A stretch of 42,741 bases of DNA, from NCBI GenBank assembly GCA_005888335.1, contig VAWY01000027.1, positions 1 to 42,741 of the forward strand, written 5' to 3'. Source of the stretch: Actinomycetota bacterium (GTDB lineage Bacteria > Actinomycetota > Thermoleophilia > Solirubrobacterales > Solirubrobacteraceae). Under the pieces are notes generated by a model. The model worked only from the letters and a program-made list of their open reading frames with translations. It was not told where the DNA came from and searched no databases. Positions 1 to 8,599 of the stretch are shown here, in pieces (the stretch's first letter is position 1; every line of letters begins with the position of its first letter). The position numbers and the translations under genes were made by a program.

Positions 1-233
1 CCGCCATCGAGTCCCGCGACGGAAAGGCTCTGCTCGCGGATCCGGAGCATGCCGCTCGCATCCGACGCGACGATGTCGTTGTTCTCGGTGACAGTGGACG
101 TGACCGTGACGAGGTTGGCGTCACGGGTCACAATGGCGTTGGCCAGCGCGGGTGCCGGAAGCGCGAGGGCGAGGAGCGTCGCGTAGGGAAGGGCGCGGCG
201 GAGCGTGCGCTGCGCGCGGATGAGGGACGGGAT
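1..233 (-). CDS. Secreted RTX/calcium-binding-like protein, N-terminal fragment
   Basis: Only the first ~77 codons are in the window; the gene runs off the left edge. The frame reads an N-terminal Arg-rich stretch, a hydrophobic segment ending in PAPALANA (a good signal-peptidase site), then a Thr/Val-rich beta-type sequence ending in LSVAGLDG. This resembles the start of the secreted calcium-binding (hemolysin-type) proteins common in Solirubrobacterales; that is family inference, since the repeats are not visible. The start is odd: a perfect AGGAGG (antisense of 239-244) lies 5 nt before an ATC codon (231-233), and no in-frame ATG, GTG or TTG lies near it. The first GTG in frame is after the signal peptide. 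Either ATC initiates, or a base is wrong here. It lies 85 bp downstream of dnaE on the same strand. Confidence 0.55.
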   Translation of the reverse strand, partial: MPSLIRAQRTLRRALPYATLLALALPAPALANAIVTRDANLVTVTSTVTENNDIVASDASGMLRIREQSLSVAGLDG

Positions 234-318
234 GGGTGCCTCCTGGAGACCGGGGGTGGTTCGGTCCCTATAAGTCGGCGGGGTCGCGCCGGAATTCAGC
301 GCGACGGCATGCGAGCGG

Positions 319-3300
319 TCAGGCGGGGAGCGCTGCCGGGCCCAGGATGAGCTCGAGCTCCGCTCGCAGCGTCGGGGTCGCCGCCACGCGGAACTCCTTG
401 CCGAAGCGCAGGCGCTTGGGCCCGATGCTCGTCTGGAGCTCGAGCACCAGCTCGCTGTCGCCGGGGAAGCTCCCGAGGATGTGCTTGATGTCGTCGATCA
501 CGGACGCCGGCAGCCGCGCGGCGTCGGCGGAGATTCGGAGGGGTACGGGCGCGGCGGCGAGCGCTCGCGTGCGGACCTCGACGCGCGCGCGCTCGACCTC
601 CTCGGACGTCGGCTTGAACGGCTCCGCGGAGTTGACGATCACCGACGTCTTGCCCGCCTCCTTGTGGTCGACGCGCCCGCGCACGACCACGACCTCATCG
701 ACGCCGAGCGCGCCCTCGTACTCGTTGAGGACCTTCTCGAAGACGACGATCTCGACCGCCCCCTCGAGGTCGTCGAGCGTCGCGAACATCATGTTGGTGC
801 CCGACTTGGTGCGCAGCTTCTTGGCCTGCGTGACGATCCCGCCGACGGTCACCCAGTCGCCGTCGCGGCGGCTGTCGAGCTCGGCGATGCGGCAGTCGCA
901 CTTGAGCTGAAGCGCCTCGCGCACCTCCTTGAGCGGGTGCGCCGAGATGAACAACCCGATCGACTCCTTCTCGACGGCGAGCAGCTCGGACTGGTCGAAC
1001 TCCTCGGCGGGGATCGGCGGGTGCTGAGGCTGGGCGAAGGCGGGCGTCGGATCGAGGTCGAAGATCGAGCCCTGCCCGACCTGCGCGTCGAGCTGGACCT
1101 TCTGGCCGGCGGCCTGCGCCGCCTCGAGCATGATCAGCATCCCCTTGCGGGTCGCGCCGGTCGAGCCGAACGCGCCGCACTTGATCAGCGCCTCGATCGC
1201 CTTCTTGTTCACCTTCTGGCAGTCCACGCGCGCGCAGAAGTCCCACAGCGACTCGAACGGACCGCCGTCCTCCCGCGCCGCCTTGATCGCCTCGACCGCC
1301 TGATGCCCGACGCCCTTGACCGCGTCCAGCCCGAAGCGGATGTGACCCTCGACGACGGTGAACTCGTGGTCTGAGAGGTTGACGTCGGGCGGCAGGATCT
1401 GGATCCCCATCTCCTCGCAGCGAGCGACGAAGAACGGGACCTTGTCCTTGGTCGACATCACGCTGGAGATCAGCGCCGCCATGTACTCGGCCGGGTAGTT
1501 GGCCCTCAGCCACGCCGTGCGGTAGGCGATCAGCGCGTAGCACGCAGCGTGGGAGTTGTGGGAGACGATCCCGTTGGCCAGGAAGTTCAGCGGGCCGTCC
1601 GGCGCCATCTCGACGTCGTATGTGCTCTCGTAGCCGACGGGCTCGATCGAGATGATCGGGTCACCGTTCTCGGCGTGCACGGTCGCGAGGTGGCGCTCGA
1701 CGCGGAAGCGGAAGTCCTCCGGCGTGACGACGACGTAGGGCAGGTCCCCGTACTTCGCCTGGAAATACTCGGGGACGCGGTCCATGCCGTCCATCTCCCA
1801 GTAGATGCCGCCGAAGTAGAAGTCGCACATGCGCCCATTCGCGATCGGCTTGTGCATCTCGAACTCGATGCCCTTGTCGATCAGCCACTCGCACATCTCG
1901 CGCTCCGGCCAGCTCGAGCACCACATGCCGTTCGACGCGATCGAGCAGTGGCCGTAGCCGGGTCCGGTCTCGTAGGCCTCGCGGACGCGGCGGAAGGAAG
2001 CGTCCACCTGACGCTGCCGCCACTCCGGATCGTTTGCCCAGAGCCACCGGACCCGCTCGTGCATGGCGGCGACTCCGGCTCGCTTCATGTCCGGATAGAG
2101 CACGTGCATGCGCCGCATGTGAGCGGCCTTCTCCTCGTGCGGGCGCGAGTCCTGGTACGCCTTCATACGAAGTGAGGCTTGGCGGTCCCATTCCGCCCGC
2201 TCCGGGCTGTGGGCCAATCGGGTCATGGTCTTCCGGCGCGCCTCACTCTGCTTGTCGCTGATCACCGGCGTTGTGATCAGCTCCGTCTCGCCAACGCGCA
2301 TCTGCTCGATGGGCAGGTAGCCGTCAGTCGTCAGCAACCGGTGATCCGCCGTCGCCTTGATCTGGCGGCCGCTCTCGCAGCGCACCCGATAGACGAACTT
2401 CCGGCCGGTCTTGACGATCCGCTCGACCTTGTGTGGCCGGATGCTGCCGTCCGCCCACATCGACATGACCTCGGGGATACGCTTGCGGTACGCCTCCGAC
2501 AGCCGCATCCGCGTGCCGTCCGGGAGGATGACTCGCGTCTCAGCTGAGGCGCACTTATTAAACGAGTAGTCAGCGCTCCGCTCGTTCGTCGCCCACAGCT
2601 GCTCGATGACCTGCTCGCTCGTGCCCGACGCCCGGCAGCCGGCCACGAACTCGGGCTTGAGCTTGGCCATCGCCTCGCGGTTCTTCTTGCCGATGGCCTT
2701 GCGGAGGTCGTCGGCCTTCGCGCCGCTGAAGCCCGCCAGGGTCTTGGCGATCTGCATCGCCTGCTCCTGGTAGAGGATCACGCCCTTGGTCGAGGCGAGG
2801 ATCGGGCGCAGGCGCTCGTCGGCGAACTGCACGCTCTCGGGCTCGCGCTTGCCGCGCGCGTACGTGCCGATCTGGTCCATGGCGCCCGGGCGGTAGAGAG
2901 CGTTGAGCGCGACGAGGTCGTCGAACTCGTCCGGGCGCACCTTCTGCAGCGCCTCCCGCATGCCCTCGGACTCGAACTGGAACACGCCGATCGAGTCGCC
3001 GCGCGCGAGCATCTCGTAGGTCTTGGCGTCGTCGAGCGGCAGCGTCGTCATGTCGGGGCGCACGCCGGTCGAGCGCTCGATGATGTCCAGCGCGTCCTCG
3101 ATGACGTCGAGGTTGCGCAGGCCGAGGAAGTCCATCTTGAGGAGGCCGATCTCCTCGACGGGCTTCATCGAGAACTGCGTGACCGTCTTGAAGACGCGGT
3201 TGCCCTGCTCGTCGGTCGTGCCGGCGTCGGCGAGCTGGAGCGGGACGATGTCGGTCAGCGGGCGGTCGGCGATGACGACGGCGGCCGCGTGGATCGACGA

Positions 3301-4824
3301 GTTGCGGACGATGCCCTCCAGCCCGCGCGCGACGTCGATGATCTGGCGCGCGGTCGGGTCCTCGTCGTAGGCCTTCTTGAGCTCCTGGCCGGGCGCGAGG
3401 CACTCCTCGAAGCTCGGCGCGCGCCCCATGATCGGGTCGGGGATGAGCTTGGCCAGCCGGTCGCCGACGCCGTAGTCGTGGCCGAGCACGCGCGCGGCAT
3501 CGCGCGTGGCCGCGCGCGGGAACATCTTGCCGAAGGTGACGATCTGCGCCACCGACTCGCGGCCGTACTTCTCGGTGACGTAGCGCATGACGCGCTCGCG
3601 CCCGCGCACCGAGAAGTCGATGTCGATGTCGGGCATCGACACGCGCTCCGGGTTGAGGAAGCGCTCGAAGAGCAGGTCGTAGCGCAGCGGGTCGACGTCG
3701 GTGATCGACAGGCAGTAGGCGACGATCGAGCCGGCCGCGCTGCCGCGGCCGGGACCCACCGCGATGCCGTTGGACTTCGCGTAGTTCACGAAGTCCCAGA
3801 CGATGAGGAAGTAGGCGTTGAAGCCCATGCGGTCGATGACGCCGAGCTCCATGTCGGCGCGCTCGCGCGCCTCGGCCGGCACCGGGTCGCCGTAGCGCAG
3901 GCGCAGGCCCTGGTCGACCAGCGTGCGCAGGTAGGCGCCCTCGTCGGCGCCGTCGGGCGTCGGGTAGCGCGGGATGAGCTGCTTGCCCAGCTCGATCGAG
4001 ACGTCGCAGCGCTCGGCGATGTCGATCGTCGACTGCAGCGCCTCGGGCCACTCCGCGAAGGCGCTCGCCATCTCGGCGTTGTCCTTGAGGTAGAACTCGT
4101 TGGTCTCGAAGGTCATCTTCGGCGCCTGCAGCGTGGACTTGGTCTGCACGCACAGCAGCGCCGTGTGGTGGGCGTGGTCCTCGCGGCGCAGGTAGTGCAC
4201 GTCGGCGGTGGCGACGAGCGGGCGCCCGACCTCGCGGGCGATGCGCACGATGCCCTCGTTGGCGTGGTCCTGCTGGGCGATGCCGTTCTTCTGGACCTCG
4301 AAGAACACGTTGTCGGGGCCGAACGCGTTGAGCAGGTCGTCGGCGTGAGCGCGCGCGTCGGCTTCGCGGCCCTCGGCGAGGCGCGAGCAGAAGCGGCTGG
4401 CCAGGCAGCCGGTGAGCGCGATGACCCCCGTGCCGTGCGCGGCGATCTGCTCGAGGTCGACGGTCGGCTTGCCGCGGCTGAGGCCCTCGAGGAAGCCGGC
4501 CGAGCTGAGCTTGACGAGGTTGCGGTAGCCCTCGTCGGTCTCGGCGAGCAGCGTGAGGTGGTTGCGCTCCACGCGCGCGCCAGCTTCGGCCTTGGCGTGG
4601 TCGTCGACGAAGTAGATCTCGCAGCCGACGATCGGCTTGACGCCATGCTTGGCGGCCGCCCTGGCGAGCTCGACCGCGCCGTTCATCACGCCGTGGTCGG
4701 TGAGGCCGAGCGCGGGCTGCTCGAAGGCGGCGGCGCGGGCGGCGAGCGCGTCGATCTTGCACGCGCCGTCGAGCAGCGAGTACTCGGAGTGGACGTGCAG
4801 ATGAGCGCAGGCAGCGGTTGTCAC
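319..4824 (-). CDS. dnaE: DNA polymerase III alpha subunit, intein-containing precursor
   Basis: Catalytic subunit of the replicative polymerase. The precursor is 1501 residues; removing the 333-residue intein leaves 1168, normal for DnaE. The PHP domain opens with HLHVHSEYSLLDG (residues 8-20), so its histidine metal ligands are intact. The C-family polymerase core contains GPGRGSAAGS and PDIDIDF (~397-404), the catalytic aspartates. The fingers motif is split: residues 1-757 end in DYSFNK and the C-extein resumes at SHAACYALIAYRT. A helix-hairpin-helix segment (GVGHQAVEAIK) and an OB fold (WVTVGGIVTQAKKLRTKSG) follow. The start chosen is a GTG at 4824, giving VTTAACAHLHVHS; the frame is open far upstream but that part is an Arg/Pro-rich shadow of the preceding gene. 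It sits 65 bp downstream of the coiled-coil gene. Confidence 0.97.
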   Translation of the reverse strand: MTTAACAHLHVHSEYSLLDGACKIDALAARAAAFEQPALGLTDHGVMNGAVELARAAAKHGVKPIVGCEIYFVDDHAKAEAGARVERNHLTLLAETDEGYRNLVKLSSAGFLEGLSRGKPTVDLEQIAAHGTGVIALTGCLASRFCSRLAEGREADARAHADDLLNAFGPDNVFFEVQKNGIAQQDHANEGIVRIAREVGRPLVATADVHYLRREDHAHHTALLCVQTKSTLQAPKMTFETNEFYLKDNAEMASAFAEWPEALQSTIDIAERCDVSIELGKQLIPRYPTPDGADEGAYLRTLVDQGLRLRYGDPVPAEARERADMELGVIDRMGFNAYFLIVWDFVNYAKSNGIAVGPGRGSAAGSIVAYCLSITDVDPLRYDLLFERFLNPERVSMPDIDIDFSVRGRERVMRYVTEKYGRESVAQIVTFGKMFPRAATRDAARVLGHDYGVGDRLAKLIPDPIMGRAPSFEECLAPGQELKKAYDEDPTARQIIDVARGLEGIVRNSSIHAAAVVIADRPLTDIVPLQLADAGTTDEQGNRVFKTVTQFSMKPVEEIGLLKMDFLGLRNLDVIEDALDIIERSTGVRPDMTTLPLDDAKTYEMLARGDSIGVFQFESEGMREALQKVRPDEFDDLVALNALYRPGAMDQIGTYARGKREPESVQFADERLRPILASTKGVILYQEQAMQIAKTLAGFSGAKADDLRKAIGKKNREAMAKLKPEFVAGCRASGTSEQVIEQLWATNERSADYSFNKCASAETRVILPDGTRMRLSEAYRKRIPEVMSMWADGSIRPHKVERIVKTGRKFVYRVRCESGRQIKATADHRLLTTDGYLPIEQMRVGETELITTPVISDKQSEARRKTMTRLAHSPERAEWDRQASLRMKAYQDSRPHEEKAAHMRRMHVLYPDMKRAGVAAMHERVRWLWANDPEWRQRQVDASFRRVREAYETGPGYGHCSIASNGMWCSSWPEREMCEWLIDKGIEFEMHKPIANGRMCDFYFGGIYWEMDGMDRVPEYFQAKYGDLPYVVVTPEDFRFRVERHLATVHAENGDPIISIEPVGYESTYDVEMAPDGPLNFLANGIVSHNSHAACYALIAYRTAWLRANYPAEYMAALISSVMSTKDKVPFFVARCEEMGIQILPPDVNLSDHEFTVVEGHIRFGLDAVKGVGHQAVEAIKAAREDGGPFESLWDFCARVDCQKVNKKAIEALIKCGAFGSTGATRKGMLIMLEAAQAAGQKVQLDAQVGQGSIFDLDPTPAFAQPQHPPIPAEEFDQSELLAVEKESIGLFISAHPLKEVREALQLKCDCRIAELDSRRDGDWVTVGGIVTQAKKLRTKSGTNMMFATLDDLEGAVEIVVFEKVLNEYEGALGVDEVVVVRGRVDHKEAGKTSVIVNSAEPFKPTSEEVERARVEVRTRALAAAPVPLRISADAARLPASVIDDIKHILGSFPGDSELVLELQTSIGPKRLRFGKEFRVAATPTLRAELELILGPAALPA
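1555..2553 (-). mobile_element. DnaE intein with a predicted PD-(D/E)XK-type homing nuclease
   Basis: 333-residue in-frame intein. Splicing residues are all present: Cys1, block B TADHRLLT (68-75), block F from YDVEM to NFLANGIVSHN (312-333) with penultimate His332 and Asn333, and Ser as +1 extein residue. The insertion point is FNK|SHAA in the DnaE fingers, four residues downstream of the position of the cyanobacterial split DnaE intein (Y|CFNKSH). Between the splicing halves there is no LAGLIDADG motif. Residues ~100-195 are basic, helical and repetitive (SEARRKTMTRLA, DRQASLRMKAY), like NUMOD-type DNA-binding segments. Residues ~200-290 read SSWPEREMCEWL, then MCDFYF, then IYWEMDG, which fits a PD-(D/E)XK/Vsr-like nuclease with E217 or E219, D244, E253 and D255 as candidate catalytic residues. 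The nuclease assignment is inference from motif order; the intein call is secure. Confidence 0.93.
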
Positions 4825-4889
4825 GAGGCCGCCAATGCTAGGCGCGGCACCGGACGGCCCGGCGGGGCGCTCCCGCTCGTTGCGATCGT

Positions 4890-7800
4890 TCAGTCCGCCT
4901 CGGGGATGCCCTGGACGCGGTCGATCCAGCGGTGCAGCAGCTCGAGGGCGCGGGCGTCGCCGTGGACGAGGGAGCGCTCGCCGGGCGGCGGCGTGACGCG
5001 CGCCAGCACCGCGACGAGGGCGCCGCGCCCGAGGGAGAGCGTCGCCGTCGGCGGCTCGGGCGGCAGGCCGGGCGCGGTGACGAGCGGGGCGCCGTCGGCC
5101 ACCTCGACGCGGTGGGCCGCGGGCGTCGCGCCGGCGACGTCGTAGACGACGGTGAACCGCTCGCCGGCGGTCCACGCCGGGTCGATGACGGCGGTGAGCG
5201 CCCTGAGGAGGAGACCGGGCTCGAGCGGGAGGCCCAGGACGGCGAGCTCGGCGAGGGACACGGGGCGGCGGCGCGCCTTGAGCAGTGGCTTGAGCCGGCG
5301 CCTGCGGCCGCTGACGCGGGCGCCGCGCAGCCGGCGGCCGGTCCCCCCGGCGACCAGGGGCGCCAGGGCGCTGGGCGGCCCGGCGACGCGGACCTCGACG
5401 TCGGGGTCCGGCGGCGTCGCGGGCGGCTGGGGCTCGACGCGGGCGACGCCGGCGCCGAGCTCGATCCGGAAGGCGCCGTCGCCGTCGACGTCGAGCTCGT
5501 AGGTCAGCGCGCGGTCGAGGGCCGGTCCCTGCGCAGGGAGCAGCGCGGTGATCAGCCGCGCGGCGACGCGCGGCTCGTCGGCGGCCAGGCGCTCGAGCGC
5601 GCCGAGCAGCCACGGCGTCGGGCGCCGCGCCTCGACCGGCACGATCCGCGGACGCAGCACCTCGGCGCCGACCGCGCCCGGGGACGACGGCGCGGCGGAG
5701 CGGCGGGCGGCGCGCCTGGCGGCGGCGCGCTCGGCGGCGGCGCGCTGCGCGGCGGCAAGCTCCTCGGCGGCCCGATGCAGCGCGTAGGTCGCCGGGTCGG
5801 CCTCGCCGGCGGCCTCGGGTGGCGCAGGAGCCGCGCCGCCGCCGCGCTCGACGACCGACAGTGCCCAGTCCGTCAGCGGCGGCTCGCCGGCGGCGGGCGG
5901 CTCGGCGGAGTGGTCGGCGGCGGGCGGCTCCGGCGGGCCAGGCGCGGCGGACGGCTCGAACGAGCGGGCGGTCGCGGGCGGCTCCGCGAAGCGGTCGGGG
6001 GCGGACTCCGGCGAGCGGTCCGCCGGCGGCTCGGCCGAGCGTTCGGTCGCGGCCGGCGTCGGCGGGCCAGGCGCGGCGGGCCGCTCGGCGGCGAGGTCGG
6101 CGGCGCGGCGGGGAGGTCGGCGGCGGGCGGCGTCGGCGGGCCGGGCGCGGCGGCGTCGGCGTCCGACTCGACGGCGCGCTCTGCCGCCGGCGTGGGCGGG
6201 CCAGGCTCCGCGGAGTGGTCGGCAGCGAGCGGCTCGGTCGGGCCGGACTCGAACGCCTCGGGCTCGATCGCCCCGGACGCCGACTCGATCGAGGGGAGAT
6301 CGGGCTCGTCGGGTGGGAGGGGCTCGCGGGCCGGCGGCGGCGGCTCCGCGTCGGCGGGGCCGACGTCGAACGCCTCGGGCTCGACAGCGCCCGACGCGGA
6401 CTCGATGGACGTCGCCTCATCCTCCGGCTCCTCGAGCGCCTCGCGCTCGGTGCGCAAACGCCGCTCCGCGTCCTCGAGGTTGCGGATCATCGCGCGCGCC
6501 TGCGCGTGAAGGTCCTCGCGCTCGCGGACGCGCTCGAGCTGCTCCTCGGCCGCCGCGAGCCGCGACTTCGCGCGCTCGAGGTCGGCCAGCCCCGCCTCGC
6601 TGGCCGCCGTCGCCCGGCGGCCCTCGCGCTCGGCGGCCAGCTCGCGCTCGGCGGCCGCCCGGGCGGCGCGCTCGCGCTCGAGCTCGGCGCGCAGGCCGGC
6701 CACATGGCGCTCGAGCTCCTCGAGCTGGCGGCGCAGGCCGTCGCGCTCGCCGGCCAGCCGCGCGCGCACCTCCTCCTCCAACCCGCGCAGCTCGCGCTCG
6801 AAGCCCTCGCGCAGGTCGGTCGACGTCGCGAGCAGGTCGCGCACCAGCGCGCCGACCTCGGCCTCGCGCGCCGTGCGCTCGTCGAGCTCGGCCCGCAGCA
6901 CGCCGGCCTCCCGCTCGGCCACCGCCCGCGCTTCGCGCTCCGCGTCCAGCCGCGCCTCGAGCTCCGCGGCAGCAGACGCCAGGCGCTCGCGCAGCTCGCG
7001 CGCCGTGCGTTCGATCGCCGTCGCCTGCTCCTCGAACGCGCGGCGCTCCGCCGCCAGCTGCGCGCGCAGCGTCCCCTCGGCCAGCGCCAGCCGCGACCCG
7101 AGCTCCTCCTGCGAGCGCTCGAGCTCGGCGCGCAGCTCGGCCTCGACCTCGAAGCGCCGCCGCCGCTCGTCCTCCACGCGCCGGCGCAGCTCGGCCGCCT
7201 CGCGGCGCACGTCGTCTGCCGCGCGCTCGGCCTCGCGCAGCGCGGCCGCCCGGGCGGCTTCCGTCTCGCGGACCATGACGAGCTCCGCCCGCGCGCCCTC
7301 CAGGGCGGCGCGCACGCGCTCGAGCTCGGCGGCGCGGCGCTCGAGCTCCTCGCGCGCGGCACGCTCGCCCCGCTCGAGCTCCTCGATGCGCGCCCGCAGC
7401 CCCGCCGCGACGGCGCGCAGCTCGGTGGCCTCGCCCCCGCCCGCCGCGGCCTCCTCGCGCACGCGCGCCAAGTCCGCGCGCAGCTCTTCGAGCTCGGCGC
7501 GGACGCCGCTCGCCAGCGCCGCGCGCCGCTCGACCTCGGCCTCCAACGACGCCACCCGATCGCGCTCCGCGGCCAGCGCGCGCTGGGCCTCCTCGCGCGC
7601 CCGGCGCTCGGCCGCGAGCCGCTCGCCGACGTCGCCCGCCTCGGCGTCGAGCGCGCTCAGCCGCGCCGCCAGCTCCGCCTCGCGGTCCGCCGCCGCGGCC
7701 TCGGCGCGCTCGGCCGCCCGCCGCGCGGCGACCGCCGCCTGCTGCGCCTCGGCCCCCTCGCGGCGGACCGCGTCCATCTCGCGCGCGAGCTCGGAGGCGT

Positions 7801-8470
7801 GCAGCTCAGCCGCGCGCAGGCGCGCGCGCAGGGCGCCGACGCGCCGCTCGCCATCCTCGCGCGCCGCGTCACGCTCCTCGAGCGCCTCGAGCCGCACCCG
7901 CCGCTCGGCCTCCTCGCGCTGCTCGGCCGCGCGCAGGTCGCGCGTCAACGCGTCGCGCTCGGTCACCGCCTCGCGCAGCCGCTCCTCGAGGTGCTCGAGC
8001 TGCGTGCGCAGCGTGGCGGCGGTCGCCTCGGCCGCCTGCGCCCGGCGGACCAGGCTCTCCTCGGCGCCCTCGAAGCGCCGCGCGCGGCGCTCGTCGAGCT
8101 CGCGCTGGTCGACGACCGTCGCCGGCGGCGGCGCGCTCGCCTCGTCGGCCGGACCGGCCGACGCGCCCGGGAGGCGCAGCTCGACGTTGCCGACGAGCAG
8201 GCCGAGCCGCCGCTCGACGTCGGGGCGCAGCTCGCTCGGGACGGTGAACGCCGCCCGCCAGACGCCCTCGACGATCCCGTGCTCGTCCGCGGGGAAGTGC
8301 CGCCGCTCGCCGTCCTCGACGAGCAGGATGGCCCCGTTGCGCGGCGGCTCCGCCCGCCACCGCCCGACGACGACCACGCGCAGCGTCGCGGGCGAAGCGG
8401 GGACCCACTCGACCCGCTCGACGTCGAGCGGCGACTCGGCCGGCGGGCCGTCCGGGCTCGGGGCGTTCAC
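4890..8470 (-). CDS. Large coiled-coil protein with C-terminal tandem SCP2-like domains, apparently frameshifted
   Basis: Read as one gene of ~1190 residues split by one frame change near 6110. The N-terminal ~90 residues form a beta-rich domain (TLRVVVVGRWRAEPP, AILLVEDGERRHFPADEHG). About 500 residues of Ala/Glu/Arg heptads follow, a long coiled coil. Next is an acidic Pro/Ala/Glu tract. The first frame then turns Arg-rich and nonsensical, while a second frame continues the same tract (AADHSAEPPAAGEPP recurs on both sides of the shift) into ALHRAAEELAAAQRAAAERA and a C-terminal part (LTYELDVDGDGAFRIELG; RFTVVYDVAG) resembling two SCP2-like lipid-binding modules. One base seems missing in the CCCC run at 6110-6113. 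Start is GTG 8470 (TTG 8479 possible). No signal peptide or membrane segment is seen. The gene lies between argG and dnaE; function unknown. Confidence 0.7.
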
Positions 8471-8554
8471 GCCCCGCAAAGTACGCGGCTATCCGGATGG
8501 TTTGCGCGGCTCGGGCATCCGGCCTCTCGCCCTCGATGCCGAACGGCTTCGTCC

Positions 8555-8592
8555 GGCCGCCTTTTGCGGCCTTCGCCGCCAGGCGGCGGCGA
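8555..8592 (-). terminator. Two adjacent hairpins downstream of argG
   Basis: The 129-bp spacer between argG and the coiled-coil gene contains a 6-bp stem GGCCGC/GCGGCC with loop CTTTT (8555-8571), followed directly by an 8-bp stem TCGCCGCC/GGCGGCGA (8573-8592). There is no U-tract on the minus strand, so efficient intrinsic termination is uncertain. The pair could equally be a transcript-stabilising 3' structure. The rest of the spacer shows nothing recognisable. Confidence 0.4.
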
Positions 8593-8599
8593 CCTCCCG

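Noticed and set aside
4825..6420. Upstream extension of the dnaE frame to 6420
   Set aside because: The extra ~530 residues are Arg/Pro-rich shadow of the coiled-coil gene; the PHP domain begins right after the GTG at 4824 and the mature length then fits DnaE.
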